From positions 372,001 to 436,000 of the forward strand of contig NZ_WWEN01000003.1 of assembly GCF_009857745.1 (NCBI RefSeq): DNA of 64,000 bases, in the 5' to 3' direction. The notes under the pieces were generated by a model. That model was not told the origin of the DNA. It worked only from the letters and a program-made list of their open reading frames with translations, and ran no database searches. The position numbers and the translations under genes were made by a program. Below, in pieces: positions 44,405 to 53,261 of this stretch. The DNA is from Thalassovita mangrovi. GTDB lineage: Bacteria > Pseudomonadota > Alphaproteobacteria > Rhodobacterales > Rhodobacteraceae. Numbering within the stretch: position 1 is the stretch's first letter; each line of letters starts with the position of its first letter.

Positions 44405-44510
44405 ACCCGTGGGAAAGCGATGGCATGACTTGGTGACGAGTACTGGATGGTTCGGGGGATCTTTGCAAGCTGTGCGAAACTCACCATTCCATGCCACGCT
44501 TGCAAGACGC

Positions 44511-44533
44511 TTATCCTTTCGGGGCAAGGATAA
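44511..44533. repeat. 8 bp perfect inverted repeat in the origin region
   Basis: TTATCCTT, spacer TCGGGGC, AAGGATAA. Each arm starts with the TTATCC half of a DnaA box but lacks the CACA end. It may be a pair of weak DnaA sites facing each other, or a structural hairpin. Confidence 0.6.
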
Positions 44534-44635
44534 CTGCAAACCTGTGGCAAACCCCGGTTTCACCGCCCCAGTCCAGAAATTATCCCCGGTTCCGGTTTTC
44601 AGAAATATTATTACAACGCATTGAAATTATACAAT

Positions 44636-44648
44636 AATCAGAAAATTA
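44636..44648 (+). promoter_or_regulatory. IHF-consensus site in the origin region
   Basis: AATCAGAAAATTA fits WATCAR-N4-TTR at every defined base. It lies between the weaker left DnaA boxes and the right-hand inverted pair, the sort of place where IHF bends origin DNA. The consensus is loose in AT-rich DNA, so chance is possible. Confidence 0.45.
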
Positions 44649-44712
44649 CCCAGAAAGCACACCCAATATTTCCATAGGTTTCTCTACAGGCTTCCGGCCA
44701 AGTGAAAATCCC

Positions 44713-44735
44713 TCTGGATAAGTCGGTAATCCACA
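44713..44735. other. Inverted pair of near-consensus DnaA boxes
   Basis: TCTGGATAA (reverse orientation) and TAATCCACA (forward) each differ from the consensus by one base and are separated by 5 bp. A GANTC site (GAATC, 44737-44741) follows at once, which could couple DnaA loading to CcrM methylation. Confidence 0.65.
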
Positions 44736-44750
44736 GGAATCCGGCTACCC

Positions 44751-44796
44751 TAAAACAAAAACAATCCTTTTATCTTTCTTTATTTATTTTTGTTTG
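44751..44796. other. AT-rich stretch, candidate DNA-unwinding element
   Basis: Only about 8 of 46 bases are G or C, in a genome region otherwise very GC-rich. It begins 15 bp after the DnaA box pair, the usual relation of an unwinding element to its boxes. It also contains a T-rich strand of the kind that DnaA binds as single strand. Confidence 0.6.
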
Positions 44797-44835
44797 CCTG
44801 CCCGAGGACTTGCACCAACCATGCCAGGATGAGAA

Positions 44836-44864
44836 TTGACTCAGAAAGGGACGGCCCTTATATC
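44836..44864 (+). promoter_or_regulatory. Probable sigma-70 type promoter of rho, with a GANTC site in the -35
   Basis: TTGACT (44836-44841), 17 bp, TATATC (44859-44864) fits a vegetative promoter pointing to rho. GACTC at 44838-44842 overlaps the -35, so CcrM methylation could alter activity. A 5 bp GC hairpin CCCCC-GTCC-GGGGG (44875-44888) follows in the rho leader. Confidence 0.5.
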
Positions 44865-44951
44865 GCAGCCTAAGCCCCCGTCCGGGGGACCTGATTTTCC
44901 TTCAATGAAGATGACGGCAATCCCGACGGGATTGTGCGCAGGATTATTCCA

Positions 44952-46229
44952 ATGACAGAGCAGCAGCAGCGCCTGAACCTCGCCGATCTCAAGGCCAAGA
45001 GCCCCAAAGACCTTCTTGCCATGGCGGAAGAGCTGGAAATCGAAAACGCCTCGACCATGCGGAAGGGCGAAATGATGTTCCAGATCCTTCGGGAAATGGC
45101 CGATGAAGGCTGGGAAATCGGCGGTGACGGCGTGCTGGAGGTCCTGCAGGACGGATTCGGCTTCCTGCGGTCGCCCGAAGCGAACTATCTGCCGGGTCCC
45201 GACGACATCTATGTGTCGCCCGACATGATCCGGCAGTATTCTTTGCGCACCGGCGACACCGTCGAAGGCGTGATCAAGGCGCCCGAGGAAAACGAAAACT
45301 ACTTCGCACTGACCTCGGCCACCACGATCAACTTCGAGGAACCGGAAAAGGCGCGTCACAAGATCGCCTTCGACAACCTGACGCCTCTCTATCCCGATGA
45401 GCGGCTGAAGATGGAAATCGAGGACCCGACGATCAAGGACCGCTCGGCCCGGATCATCGACCTGGTATCGCCGATCGGGAAGGGCCAGCGGTCGCTGATC
45501 GTGGCGCCGCCGCGGACCGGTAAGACGGTTCTGCTGCAGAACATCGCCCATTCGATCGAAACCAACCATCCCGAATGCTATCTGATCGTCCTGCTGATCG
45601 ACGAACGGCCCGAAGAAGTCACCGACATGCAGCGCTCGGTGAAGGGCGAAGTGATTTCGTCGACCTTCGACGAACCGGCGACCCGTCACGTGGCCGTTTC
45701 GGAAATGGTCATCGAAAAGGCCAAGCGCCTAGTCGAACATAAACGAGATGTTGTTATCCTTCTCGATTCGATCACAAGACTTGGTCGTGCCTTCAACACC
45801 GTGGTGCCGTCCTCGGGTAAGGTTCTGACCGGTGGTGTGGACGCCAACGCGCTGCAACGGCCGAAACGGTTCTTCGGTGCGGCCCGGAATATCGAAGAAG
45901 GCGGGTCGCTGACCATCATCGCCACCGCGCTGATCGATACCGGTTCGCGCATGGACGAAGTGATCTTCGAAGAATTCAAGGGCACCGGTAACAGCGAAAT
46001 CGTGCTCGACCGCAAGGTCGCCGACAAGCGCGTGTTCCCGGCGATGGACATCCTCAAATCCGGCACCCGGAAAGAGGACCTGCTGGTCGATCCGAAGGAT
46101 CTGCAGAAAACCTTCGTTCTGCGCCGCATCCTGAACCCGATGGGCACCACCGATGCGATCGAATTCCTGATCTCGAAGCTTAAACAGACCAAGACCAACA
46201 CCGAATTCTTCGATTCGATGAACGGATAA
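44952..46229 (+). CDS. rho: Transcription termination factor Rho
   Basis: The 425-residue hexameric RNA helicase has an N-terminal [39 protein letters not shown], the RNA-binding cold-shock fold with [23 protein letters not shown], Walker A PPRTGKT at 186-192, Walker [16 protein letters not shown] with the arginine, and the Q/R loops [20 protein letters not shown]. The start at 44952 follows AGGA by 9 bp. The 5' leader has a GC hairpin suitable for autoregulation. First gene on the right of the putative origin. Confidence 0.98.
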   Translation: MTEQQQRLNLADLKAKSPKDLLAMAEELEIENASTMRKGEMMFQILREMADEGWEIGGDGVLEVLQDGFGFLRSPEANYLPGPDDIYVSPDMIRQYSLRTGDTVEGVIKAPEENENYFALTSATTINFEEPEKARHKIAFDNLTPLYPDERLKMEIEDPTIKDRSARIIDLVSPIGKGQRSLIVAPPRTGKTVLLQNIAHSIETNHPECYLIVLLIDERPEEVTDMQRSVKGEVISSTFDEPATRHVAVSEMVIEKAKRLVEHKRDVVILLDSITRLGRAFNTVVPSSGKVLTGGVDANALQRPKRFFGAARNIEEGGSLTIIATALIDTGSRMDEVIFEEFKGTGNSEIVLDRKVADKRVFPAMDILKSGTRKEDLLVDPKDLQKTFVLRRILNPMGTTDAIEFLISKLKQTKTNTEFFDSMNG

Positions 46230-46247
46230 GGGTCCAGGACCTTACAG

Positions 46248-47534
46248 ATGGACACGATTTTCGCCCTTGCCACGGCCCATGGTAAGGCCGGGGTCGCGGT
46301 GATCCGCGTGTCCGGCCCTATGGCCTTTGCCGCGGGCGAAACCTTGGCCGGGTCATTGCCGGAAGTGCGCAAGGCCGGGCTGCGGCTGCTGAAGGACGGG
46401 CAGGGGGTACGCCTGGACGAGGCGCTGATCCTGTGTTTCGAGGACAAGGCCAGCTTCACCGGCGAAGCGGTGGTGGAATTCCAACTGCACGGATCGACCG
46501 CTGTCATCGCCGCCGTGTTGCGCGAATTGGGCAACATGGACGGGCTGCGCCAGGCCGATCCCGGCGAATTCACCCGCCGCGCGCTGGAAAACGGCCGTCT
46601 GGACCTGGCGCAGGTCGAAGGCCTGGCCGATCTGATCGAGGCTGAAACCGAAGCGCAGCGACGGCAGGCGTTGCGGGTTCTGTCCGGCGATCTGGGCAAC
46701 CGGGCCGAGGAATGGCGCCGCGACCTGATCCGCGCGGCATCGCTGCTGGAAGCGACGATCGATTTCGCCGATGAGGACATCCCGGTCGACGTGTCGCCGG
46801 AAGTGAACGAATTGCTGGATCGGGTGATTGCGTCTCTAAGCAAGGAAATCGCCGGGGTTTCCGCCGCCGAACGGGTCCGCACCGGATTCGAAGTTGCCAT
46901 CATCGGCGCGCCGAATGTCGGCAAATCGACCCTGTTGAACGCTTTGGCGGGGCGCGATGCGGCGATCACTTCGGAATATGCCGGCACGACGCGCGACGTG
47001 ATCGAGGTGCGGATGGACCTGGCCGGATTGCCGGTGACTCTGCTGGATACCGCCGGATTGCGTGAAACCCAGGACAAGGTCGAAGAAATCGGCATCCAAC
47101 GTGCCCGCGAACGGGCAGGGCTGGCCGATCTGCGGGTGTTCCTGGTCGAGGGCGATCAGAAACCGGATTTCGAACCGCAGCCCGACGATATCGTTCTGAA
47201 GGCCAAGGCGGACCTGCTGGACGATAAATCCGGCGCCGTGTCCGGGGCGAGTGGAGAAGGCGTCGCGAATCTGATAGATCAGATCACTGAACGCCTGTCG
47301 CAGCGCACCGCAAATATCGGCATCGCCACCCGCGAACGCCATCGCGTGTCGATGCAGAACGCGGTTGCCGCGCTGGACGAGGCGAAAAGACTGGTCGCGA
47401 TGGGCGAAGACATGACCGATATCGCGGCCGAAGAAATGCGGACGGCGATCCGCGCGCTGGATGCGCTGGTCGGCCGGATCGATGTTGAAAACCTGCTGGA
47501 CGAAATCTTCGCCAGTTTCTGCCTTGGGAAGTGA
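46248..47534 (+). CDS. mnmE: tRNA uridine-5-carboxymethylaminomethyl(34) synthesis GTPase MnmE
   Basis: The 428-residue GTPase modifies wobble uridine with MnmG. The N-terminal [22 protein letters not shown] binds formyl-THF, and the G1 motif GAPNVGKST is at 220-228. G2 lies in [10 protein letters not shown] and G3 in [10 protein letters not shown]. The C-terminal Cys is in CLGK at 425-428. Helical residues around 120-215 are the dimer insertion domain. It ends 3 bp before the mnmG GTG, so the pair is cotranscribed from rho onward. Confidence 0.97.
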   Translation: MDTIFALATAHGKAGVAVIRVSGPMAFAAGETLAGSLPEVRKAGLRLLKDGQGVRLDEALILCFEDKASFTGEAVVEFQLHGSTAVIAAVLRELGNMDGLRQADPGEFTRRALENGRLDLAQVEGLADLIEAETEAQRRQALRVLSGDLGNRAEEWRRDLIRAASLLEATIDFADEDIPVDVSPEVNELLDRVIASLSKEIAGVSAAERVRTGFEVAIIGAPNVGKSTLLNALAGRDAAITSEYAGTTRDVIEVRMDLAGLPVTLLDTAGLRETQDKVEEIGIQRARERAGLADLRVFLVEGDQKPDFEPQPDDIVLKAKADLLDDKSGAVSGASGEGVANLIDQITERLSQRTANIGIATRERHRVSMQNAVAALDEAKRLVAMGEDMTDIAAEEMRTAIRALDALVGRIDVENLLDEIFASFCLGK

Positions 47535-47537
47535 GGA

Positions 47538-49415
47538 GTGTTTCACGTGAAACAATTCGACTTCGATGTGATCGTGATCGGCGGCGGACATGCCGGATCG
47601 GACGCCGCCCATGCCGCGGCCCGGATGGGCGCGCGCACCGCGCTGATCACCCTGCGCAAGGACGGGATCGGCGTGATGTCCTGCAATCCGGCGATCGGGG
47701 GCCTCGGCAAGGGGCACCTGGTGCGCGAGGTCGATGCACTGGACGGCGTGATGGGCCGTGTCGCCGACGTATCGGGCATTCAGTTCCGTCTGCTGAACCG
47801 TCGCAAGGGCCCGGCGGTGCAGGGGCCGCGTTGCCAATCCGACCGGAAACTTTACCGCCAGGCGATGCTGGCGGAGATAGAGGCGCAGCCGAATCTGCAG
47901 ATCGTCGAGGGCGAAGCGACCGATTTCATCATGAACGGCGAATCGGTTGCCGGCGTGATCCTGGCCGACGGATCGGAGCTGAACGCGAAGCAGGTGGTGC
48001 TGACCACCGGTACCTTCCTGCGCGGCGTGATCCATATCGGCGATGTTCGGCGCCCCGGCGGGCGCATGGGCGACAAACCCTCGGTCAAGTTGGCCGAACG
48101 AATCGACGGGTTCGAATTGCCCTTGGGTCGTTTGAAAACCGGCACCCCGCCGCGGCTGGACGGGCGCACGATCAAATGGGACCTTCTGGAAATGCAGCCG
48201 GGCGATGACGACCCGGTGATGTTTTCCTTCCTGTCCAAGGGCCCGTCGGTGCGGCAGATTTCCTGCGGCATCACGCACACCAACGAACGCACCCACGAAA
48301 TCATCCGTGAAAACCTGGAACGCTCGGCGATGTATGGCGGCCATATCGAAGGGGTAGGGCCACGTTATTGCCCGTCGATCGAGGACAAGATCGTGCGATT
48401 TGCCGACAAGACCTCGCACCAGGTGTTTCTGGAACCCGAAGGGTTGGACGATCACACCGTCTATCCCAACGGGATTTCGACCTCGCTGCCCGAGGATGTG
48501 CAGCGCGATTACGTGCATTCGATCTTTGGGCTGGAGGATACCGAGATCCTGCAACCCGGCTATGCCATTGAATACGATTACGTCGATCCGCGCGCCTTGG
48601 ATTCGCGGTTGGCGGTGAAATCGGTGCCGGGGCTGTTCCTGGCTGGGCAGATCAACGGCACTACAGGGTACGAGGAGGCGGCCGCGCAAGGGCTGGTCGC
48701 CGGCTTGAATGCTGCGGCCTCGGCCTTGGGCCGTGAACCGGTGCTGTTCAGCCGCTCCGACAGCTATATCGGCGTGATGATCGACGATCTGATCACCCGC
48801 GGCGTGTCGGAACCCTATCGCATGTTCACCTCCCGCGCCGAATTCCGGCTGTCCTTGCGCGCCGACAACGCCGATCAGCGGCTGACCCCAAAGGGGATCG
48901 AGGTTGGTTGCGTCGGCGAAACGCGCAAAGCCGCGTTCGAGGACAAGATGGAACGGCTGCAGGCAGGCGAGGCGCGGCTGAAAGCGGCGAGCTTCACCCC
49001 GCACCACCTGAAGGAACACGGATTCAACGTCAATCAGGACGGCGCCCGGCGCAGCCTGTACCAGGTGCTGTCCTTCCCGGATGTCGATTTCGACAAGCTG
49101 ATCGAGCTGGACCCGGACCTGTCGGATATCGACGGGGAAATCCGCGGCCAGCTGGAAAAGGACGCGCTTTACGCCAATTATATCGAACGGCAACAACGCG
49201 ATGTCGAGGCGGTGAAGCGCGATGAGATGCAGGTGATTCCGGCCGATTTCTCTTATGACAGCATTGAAGGGCTGTCGAACGAGCTGAAGCTGAAGCTGAA
49301 ACAGGCGCGGCCGGAAAACCTGGCCCAGGCAGCGCGGGTTGAGGGAATGACACCGGCGGCGCTGACTTTGCTGCTGGCGAAGCTGCGGCAGGCGAAACGG
49401 GAAAAATCCGCGTGA
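47538..49415 (+). CDS. mnmG: tRNA uridine-5-carboxymethylaminomethyl(34) synthesis enzyme MnmG (GidA)
   Basis: The 625-residue FAD protein shows [17 protein letters not shown] at 15-31, [40 protein letters not shown] and YKR-type C-terminal helices. Its first codons GTG-TTT-CAC-GTG-AAA-CAA lie inside a perfect parS site, giving the peptide FHVKQ. GAGGAG at 47533-47538 is 8 bp from the second GTG (47547) but overlaps the first (47538). The true start may therefore be 47547, giving [14 protein letters not shown]. It overlaps rsmG by GTGA. Confidence 0.96.
   Translation: MFHVKQFDFDVIVIGGGHAGSDAAHAAARMGARTALITLRKDGIGVMSCNPAIGGLGKGHLVREVDALDGVMGRVADVSGIQFRLLNRRKGPAVQGPRCQSDRKLYRQAMLAEIEAQPNLQIVEGEATDFIMNGESVAGVILADGSELNAKQVVLTTGTFLRGVIHIGDVRRPGGRMGDKPSVKLAERIDGFELPLGRLKTGTPPRLDGRTIKWDLLEMQPGDDDPVMFSFLSKGPSVRQISCGITHTNERTHEIIRENLERSAMYGGHIEGVGPRYCPSIEDKIVRFADKTSHQVFLEPEGLDDHTVYPNGISTSLPEDVQRDYVHSIFGLEDTEILQPGYAIEYDYVDPRALDSRLAVKSVPGLFLAGQINGTTGYEEAAAQGLVAGLNAAASALGREPVLFSRSDSYIGVMIDDLITRGVSEPYRMFTSRAEFRLSLRADNADQRLTPKGIEVGCVGETRKAAFEDKMERLQAGEARLKAASFTPHHLKEHGFNVNQDGARRSLYQVLSFPDVDFDKLIELDPDLSDIDGEIRGQLEKDALYANYIERQQRDVEAVKRDEMQVIPADFSYDSIEGLSNELKLKLKQARPENLAQAARVEGMTPAALTLLLAKLRQAKREKSA
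47539..47554. other. parS: parS centromere site 1 (perfect)
   Basis: TGTTTCACGTGAAACA is the exact 16 bp parS palindrome bound by chromosomal ParB. It lies at the extreme 5' end of mnmG, 2.6 kb from the candidate origin and 2.5 kb before parA. Confidence 0.92.
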
Positions 49416-50020
49416 GACAGATCGGCATCGATGTTTCACGTGAAACAATGGTGCGGCTGGAAGCCTATGCCGCGCTGCTGGAAAAGTGGAACCCCAAGAT
49501 CAACCTCGTCGCCCGCTCCACGCTGGAAACCTTGTGGGATAGGCATTTCGTCGATTCGGCGCAGGTGTTCCGGCATCTGCCCGACGGCGCGGCAAGCTGG
49601 GCCGATCTGGGCAGCGGCGGCGGTTTTCCCGGGTTGGTGATCGCGATCCTGGCGGCGGAAAAGGCGCCGGAGATGCAGGTGGCGCTGGTGGAAAGCGATA
49701 CACGCAAGGCGGCGTTCCTGCGAACGGTGATCCGGGAAACCGGCATTTCCGCGCGGGTGATCGACGAGAGGATCGAAAACATCCCGCCCTTGCAGGCAGA
49801 TGTGATTTCGGCCCGGGCACTGGCCGACCTGTCGACGCTTCTGGGCTTTGCTGCCCAACATTTGGCGCAAGGCGGCGTCGCCTTGTTCCCGAAAGGCGTC
49901 AATTGGGAAAAAGAGGTGCAGGAAGCACGGCAGAAGTGGCGATTCGCCTGTAAGCAATTTACAAGTGAAACCGATACCGGAGCCGTCATCCTGCGAATCG
50001 AGGGAATAGAACATGTCTGA
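49412..50020 (+). CDS. rsmG: 16S rRNA (guanine(527)-N(7))-methyltransferase RsmG (GidB)
   Basis: The 202-residue SAM enzyme has [41 protein letters not shown] (SAM loop), [20 protein letters not shown] and [16 protein letters not shown]. It starts at GTG 49412, overlapping the mnmG stop, and carries the second parS site at codons 7-12, translated in another frame as VSRET. It overlaps parA by 8 bp. Confidence 0.96.
   Translation: MRQIGIDVSRETMVRLEAYAALLEKWNPKINLVARSTLETLWDRHFVDSAQVFRHLPDGAASWADLGSGGGFPGLVIAILAAEKAPEMQVALVESDTRKAAFLRTVIRETGISARVIDERIENIPPLQADVISARALADLSTLLGFAAQHLAQGGVALFPKGVNWEKEVQEARQKWRFACKQFTSETDTGAVILRIEGIEHV
49432..49447. other. parS: parS centromere site 2 (perfect)
   Basis: TGTTTCACGTGAAACA, identical to site 1 and 1.9 kb from it, inside rsmG. 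Two intact copies so near parAB make this the likely ParB loading centre of the chromosome. Confidence 0.92.
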
Positions 50021-50822
50021 TCCGACCCGTCTGCCTGGACCGAAAATCATCGCGGTGGCGAACCAGAAGGGTGGGGTGGGCAAGACCACGACGACGATCA
50101 ACCTTGGCGCGGCGCTGGCGGCGGAAGGGATGAAGGTTCTGGTGGTGGATCTGGACCCGCAGGGCAACGCCTCGACCGGGCTGGGGATCGACCCCGAGAA
50201 CCGCGAATACACCACCTACGACCTGCTGATCGACGACAGCGACCTGGACAAGGTGATTCAGCCGACCCGCACTGAAGGCATGGATATCATCCCGGCCACC
50301 GTCGATCTGAGCTCGGCCGATATCGAGCTGATGTCGAACGAAAAGCGGTCCTTCCTGCTGCATGACGCGCTGCGTCAGCACGCGATGGACGCGCATGAAT
50401 ACGATTTCATCCTGATCGATTGCCCGCCGTCGCTGAACCTGCTGACGGTGAACGCGATGGTGGCGTCGCATTCTGTGCTGGTGCCGCTGCAATCGGAATT
50501 CTTCGCGCTGGAAGGTCTGTCGCAGCTGATGCTGACGATCCGCGAAGTGCGGCAAAGCGCCAATCCGGGGCTCCGGATCGAAGGTATTGTGTTGACCATG
50601 TATGACGCACGCAACAACTTGTCTCAGCAGGTCGAAGCAGATGCGCGCGATAATCTGGGCGACCTGGTGTTCAACACGGTGATTCCGCGCAATGTCCGGG
50701 TCAGCGAAGCGCCGTCTTACGCGGTTCCGGTCCTGGATTACGACCCGACCTCGAAGGGCGCGCAGGCCTATCTGCAGCTGGCCAAGGAATTGATGTCGAA
50801 AAACATCCGCATCGCGGCATAA
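50013..50822 (+). CDS. parA: Chromosome partitioning ATPase ParA
   Basis: The 269-residue deviant Walker ATPase has IIAVANQKGGVGKTTTTINLGAALA (KGGVGKTT at 19-26), VLVVDLDPQGNASTGLGI (A'), YDFILIDCPPSLNLLTVNAM (B) and a basic C-terminus for DNA binding. It moves ParB-parS complexes over the nucleoid. It lacks the long N-terminal helix-turn-helix of plasmid ParA, so it is the chromosomal type. It overlaps rsmG by 8 bp; parB follows 21 bp later. Confidence 0.97.
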   Translation: MSDPTRLPGPKIIAVANQKGGVGKTTTTINLGAALAAEGMKVLVVDLDPQGNASTGLGIDPENREYTTYDLLIDDSDLDKVIQPTRTEGMDIIPATVDLSSADIELMSNEKRSFLLHDALRQHAMDAHEYDFILIDCPPSLNLLTVNAMVASHSVLVPLQSEFFALEGLSQLMLTIREVRQSANPGLRIEGIVLTMYDARNNLSQQVEADARDNLGDLVFNTVIPRNVRVSEAPSYAVPVLDYDPTSKGAQAYLQLAKELMSKNIRIAA

Positions 50823-50843
50823 TAAGAAGAAAAAGAGGGCAAG

Positions 50844-51758
50844 ATGAGCGATAAACCCAAATCCCGCGGCCTGGGCCGCGGATTGTCGGCGTTGATGGCC
50901 GATGTGAACCCGACCCCGACCACTGCTGAAACCGGCGACAGCATGCGCCGGCCCGACATGATGGTGCCGATCGAAAAGGTGCAGCCGAACCCGGATCAGC
51001 CGCGCCGCACCTTTACCAAGGAACAGCTGGACGAACTGGCCGCTTCGATCAAGGAAAAGGGCATCATCCAGCCGCTGATCGTTCGGGAAAAGCCGGGCGA
51101 AAAGGGAATGTATGAAATCGTCGCCGGGGAACGCCGCTGGCGCGCGGCGCAGATGGCGATGCAGCACACGGTCCCGGTGGTCGTGCGCGATTTCGACGAT
51201 ACCGAGGTTCTGGAAGTCGCGATCATCGAAAACATCCAGCGCGCCGACCTGAACCCGGTGGAAGAAGCCGCCGGCTACAAGCAGCTGATGGAGAAATTCG
51301 GCCATACCCAGGAAAAACTGTCCGAGGTTCTGGGCAAGAGCCGCAGCTATATCGCCAACCTGGTGCGGCTGCTGCAATTGCCCGAAGAAGTTCAGGAATT
51401 CCTGCGCGAAGGCAAGCTGAGCGCGGGTCACGCGCGGGCGCTGATCACCTCGGACGATCCGGTGACACTGGCCAAGAAGGTGATCCATTCCGGCCTGTCG
51501 GTGCGGGAAACCGAACGGCTGGCCAAGCAACCGGCCGGTGAGATCTTCAACGAGGCTGCAAAGCCCACGAAGAAGGCGCCGAAATCGCTGGAAAAGGATG
51601 CCGATACCCGCGCGCTGGAGGGCGATCTGTCCGCCGCCATCGGCATGCAGGTGTCGATCGACCACGATCCCGGCAAGGAAAGTGGCATGGTGATGATTAC
51701 CTACAAGGATTTCGATCAGCTGGACGAGCTGTGCCGCAAGCTGTCGGTCACGAGTTAG
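50844..51758 (+). CDS. parB: Chromosome partitioning CTPase/DNA-binding protein ParB
   Basis: The 304-residue protein begins with the ParA-activating peptide KSRGLGRGLSALMAD. It has box I GIIQPLIVRE, the CTP-binding arginine patch GERRWRAAQ at 95-103, ENIQRADLNPVEEA, the helix-turn-helix TQEKLSEVLGKSRSYIANLVRLLQLP near 154-180 and a C-terminal dimer domain. It loads at parS and spreads as a CTP clamp. The two perfect parS sites lie 1.4 and 3.3 kb upstream. The end overlaps the convergent DUF454 gene by 11 bp. Confidence 0.97.
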   Translation: MSDKPKSRGLGRGLSALMADVNPTPTTAETGDSMRRPDMMVPIEKVQPNPDQPRRTFTKEQLDELAASIKEKGIIQPLIVREKPGEKGMYEIVAGERRWRAAQMAMQHTVPVVVRDFDDTEVLEVAIIENIQRADLNPVEEAAGYKQLMEKFGHTQEKLSEVLGKSRSYIANLVRLLQLPEEVQEFLREGKLSAGHARALITSDDPVTLAKKVIHSGLSVRETERLAKQPAGEIFNEAAKPTKKAPKSLEKDADTRALEGDLSAAIGMQVSIDHDPGKESGMVMITYKDFDQLDELCRKLSVTS

Positions 51759-52101
51759 GCCGCGTCCATATAAAAGTCAGAACTGCGCCCAGGGTGATTG
51801 CCTGAATGATCAGGAGCATCGGGCGCAGTCCCATGATCAGCGCAATTGCGAAAACGGCGACGATAGACAGGGTGGCGATCCGCTTGCCTTTGCTACTGAT
51901 CGCGCCACGGGTCTGCCAATCGACGATCGAGGGCCCGAAGGTCGGGTGCTCGATCAGCCAGGCGTGAAGCCTTTCACTGGAGCGGGCGAAGAAGAACGCG
52001 GCCAGCAGCATGAAGGGTACCGTCGGCAGCAGCGGCAGCACTACACCGATCAGGCCCAAAGCGACGCTGATCAACCCCAAAATAGCCCAGATAACACGCA
52101 T
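51748..52101 (-). CDS. DUF454 (YbaN) family membrane protein
   Basis: The 117-residue protein has three hydrophobic segments and the YbaN signature: RVIWAILGLISVALGLIGVVLPLLPTVPFMLLAAFFFARSSERLHAWLIEHPTFGP. No function is established. It begins by a TGATG overlap with hemW, so it is the last gene of rph-rdgB-hemW-DUF454, and it is convergent with parB. Confidence 0.9.
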   Translation of the reverse strand: MRVIWAILGLISVALGLIGVVLPLLPTVPFMLLAAFFFARSSERLHAWLIEHPTFGPSIVDWQTRGAISSKGKRIATLSIVAVFAIALIMGLRPMLLIIQAITLGAVLTFIWTRPNS

Positions 52102-53261
52102 CAGCCGTCCACCAGCAGTTCCCTGATAACGGCATTGAGTACCATGCGCCCCTGATCTGTCACGCGTAGTTTTGACGCAGATGGCGCGATCATGCCGATA
52201 TCTGTCAGATAGGCCAGTTTTTCGGCGTTCAAAGGCTGCCCTGCAAGAGCAGCATAGCGATCAATATCTATGCCTTCGCTGATGCGCAGCCCCATCATTA
52301 GGTATTCCCCGGCCTGATCCATCCCACTCAGCGCACGGCGGGTTTCCGCGCCGGTGCCGCTTTCCACGCCGTGCAGCCATTTGCCCGGCGTCAGTTCGGT
52401 TTCGCTGGCGATGCGCTGGCCGTTCAGCGTCACCCGGCCATGGGCGCCGGGGCCGATGCCGACGTAATCGCCATAGCGCCAGTAGATCAGGTTATGCCGC
52501 GATTCCGCGCCGGGTTTGGCGTGGTTCGACACTTCATAGGCGTTGAACCCGGCTTCGCCGCAAATGTCCTGCGTCGCCTCGTACATGTCGGCGGCGGTAT
52601 CGTCTTCGGGCAACCCGCGCAGCGATCCGCGGTTGTAGCGGTCGCCGAAGGCGGTGCCTTGTTCGATGGTCAGTTGGTAGAGCGATACATGGTCGATCGC
52701 CATCGACAGCGCCTCGGACAGTTCAGCGCGCCAATCCTGCAATGTCTGGTCCTGGCGGGCATAGATCAGATCGAAACTGACCCTCTCGAACTGTGTGCGG
52801 GCGATATCGAAGGCCTTGCGCGCCTCCTCGACCGTGTGGATTCGGCCCAGACGGCGCAGATCGCGGTCGTTGAGGGCCTGGATGCCCATCGAAACGCGGC
52901 TGACCCCGGCCTGGGCATAGGCGGCGAAGCGGCCTGCTTCGACCGATCCGGGATTGGCTTCTAACGTGACTTCAAGATCGTTGGCCTGCGGCCAGATCTG
53001 GCGGACCCGTTCCAGGATGGCGTGAACCACGTCTGGGTTCATCAGGCTGGGCGTGCCGCCGCCGAAGAAGATGGAATTCAGAACCCTGTGCGGGACTTCT
53101 TCGGCGTAACGGTCAAGCTCGGCCAGATAGGCCCTGAGCCAGCGGGATTGGTCGATTTCGCGCGCTACATGGCTGTTGAAATCGCAATAGGGGCATTTGG
53201 CCTGACAAAACGGCCAATGCAGGTAAAGGCCGAAGCCCCCCTGTTGCCAATCCTCACTCAA
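52101..53261 (-). CDS. hemW: Radical SAM heme chaperone HemW (coproporphyrinogen III oxidase-like)
   Basis: The 386-residue radical SAM protein has the cluster motif [10 protein letters not shown] (C-x3-C-x2-C) after [24 protein letters not shown] and [12 protein letters not shown]. The length and N-terminus are HemW rather than HemN, which has a longer N-terminus and extra conserved residues. HemW inserts heme into respiratory proteins. It lies downstream of rdgB with an 8 bp overlap. Confidence 0.92.
   Translation of the reverse strand: MSEDWQQGGFGLYLHWPFCQAKCPYCDFNSHVAREIDQSRWLRAYLAELDRYAEEVPHRVLNSIFFGGGTPSLMNPDVVHAILERVRQIWPQANDLEVTLEANPGSVEAGRFAAYAQAGVSRVSMGIQALNDRDLRRLGRIHTVEEARKAFDIARTQFERVSFDLIYARQDQTLQDWRAELSEALSMAIDHVSLYQLTIEQGTAFGDRYNRGSLRGLPEDDTAADMYEATQDICGEAGFNAYEVSNHAKPGAESRHNLIYWRYGDYVGIGPGAHGRVTLNGQRIASETELTPGKWLHGVESGTGAETRRALSGMDQAGEYLMMGLRISEGIDIDRYAALAGQPLNAEKLAYLTDIGMIAPSASKLRVTDQGRMVLNAVIRELLVDG

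Larger units (their letters stand above)
44396..44870. other. Candidate chromosomal replication origin (oriC)
   Basis: This 475 bp piece of the only long intergenic gap (44397-44951) is AT-rich, unlike the GC-rich coding DNA. It has one perfect DnaA box (44396-44404), an inverted pair with one mismatch each (44713-44721 and 44727-44735) and two weaker boxes (44543-44551, 44580-44588). It also has an IHF-consensus site, a 46 bp AT-rich stretch and GANTC sites at 44737 and 44838. Leftward genes (maf-aroE-coaE-dnaQ) and rightward genes (rho-mnmE-mnmG-rsmG-parAB) diverge from it, the same blocks that flank Caulobacter Cori. No protein frame looks real here. Boundaries are approximate. Confidence 0.75.

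Noticed and set aside
44381-44563. Short open frames in the maf-rho gap, including an upstream extension of maf
   Set aside because: They lie in AT-rich DNA with DnaA boxes, lack ribosome-binding sites and have no recognisable family. Maf has its normal N-terminus at 44396.
46836-49448. A 870-codon open frame antisense to mnmE and mnmG, beginning MFHVKH
   Set aside because: It mirrors the coding strand of conserved genes in GC-rich DNA. The start peptide merely reflects the palindromic parS, and no domain is recognisable.
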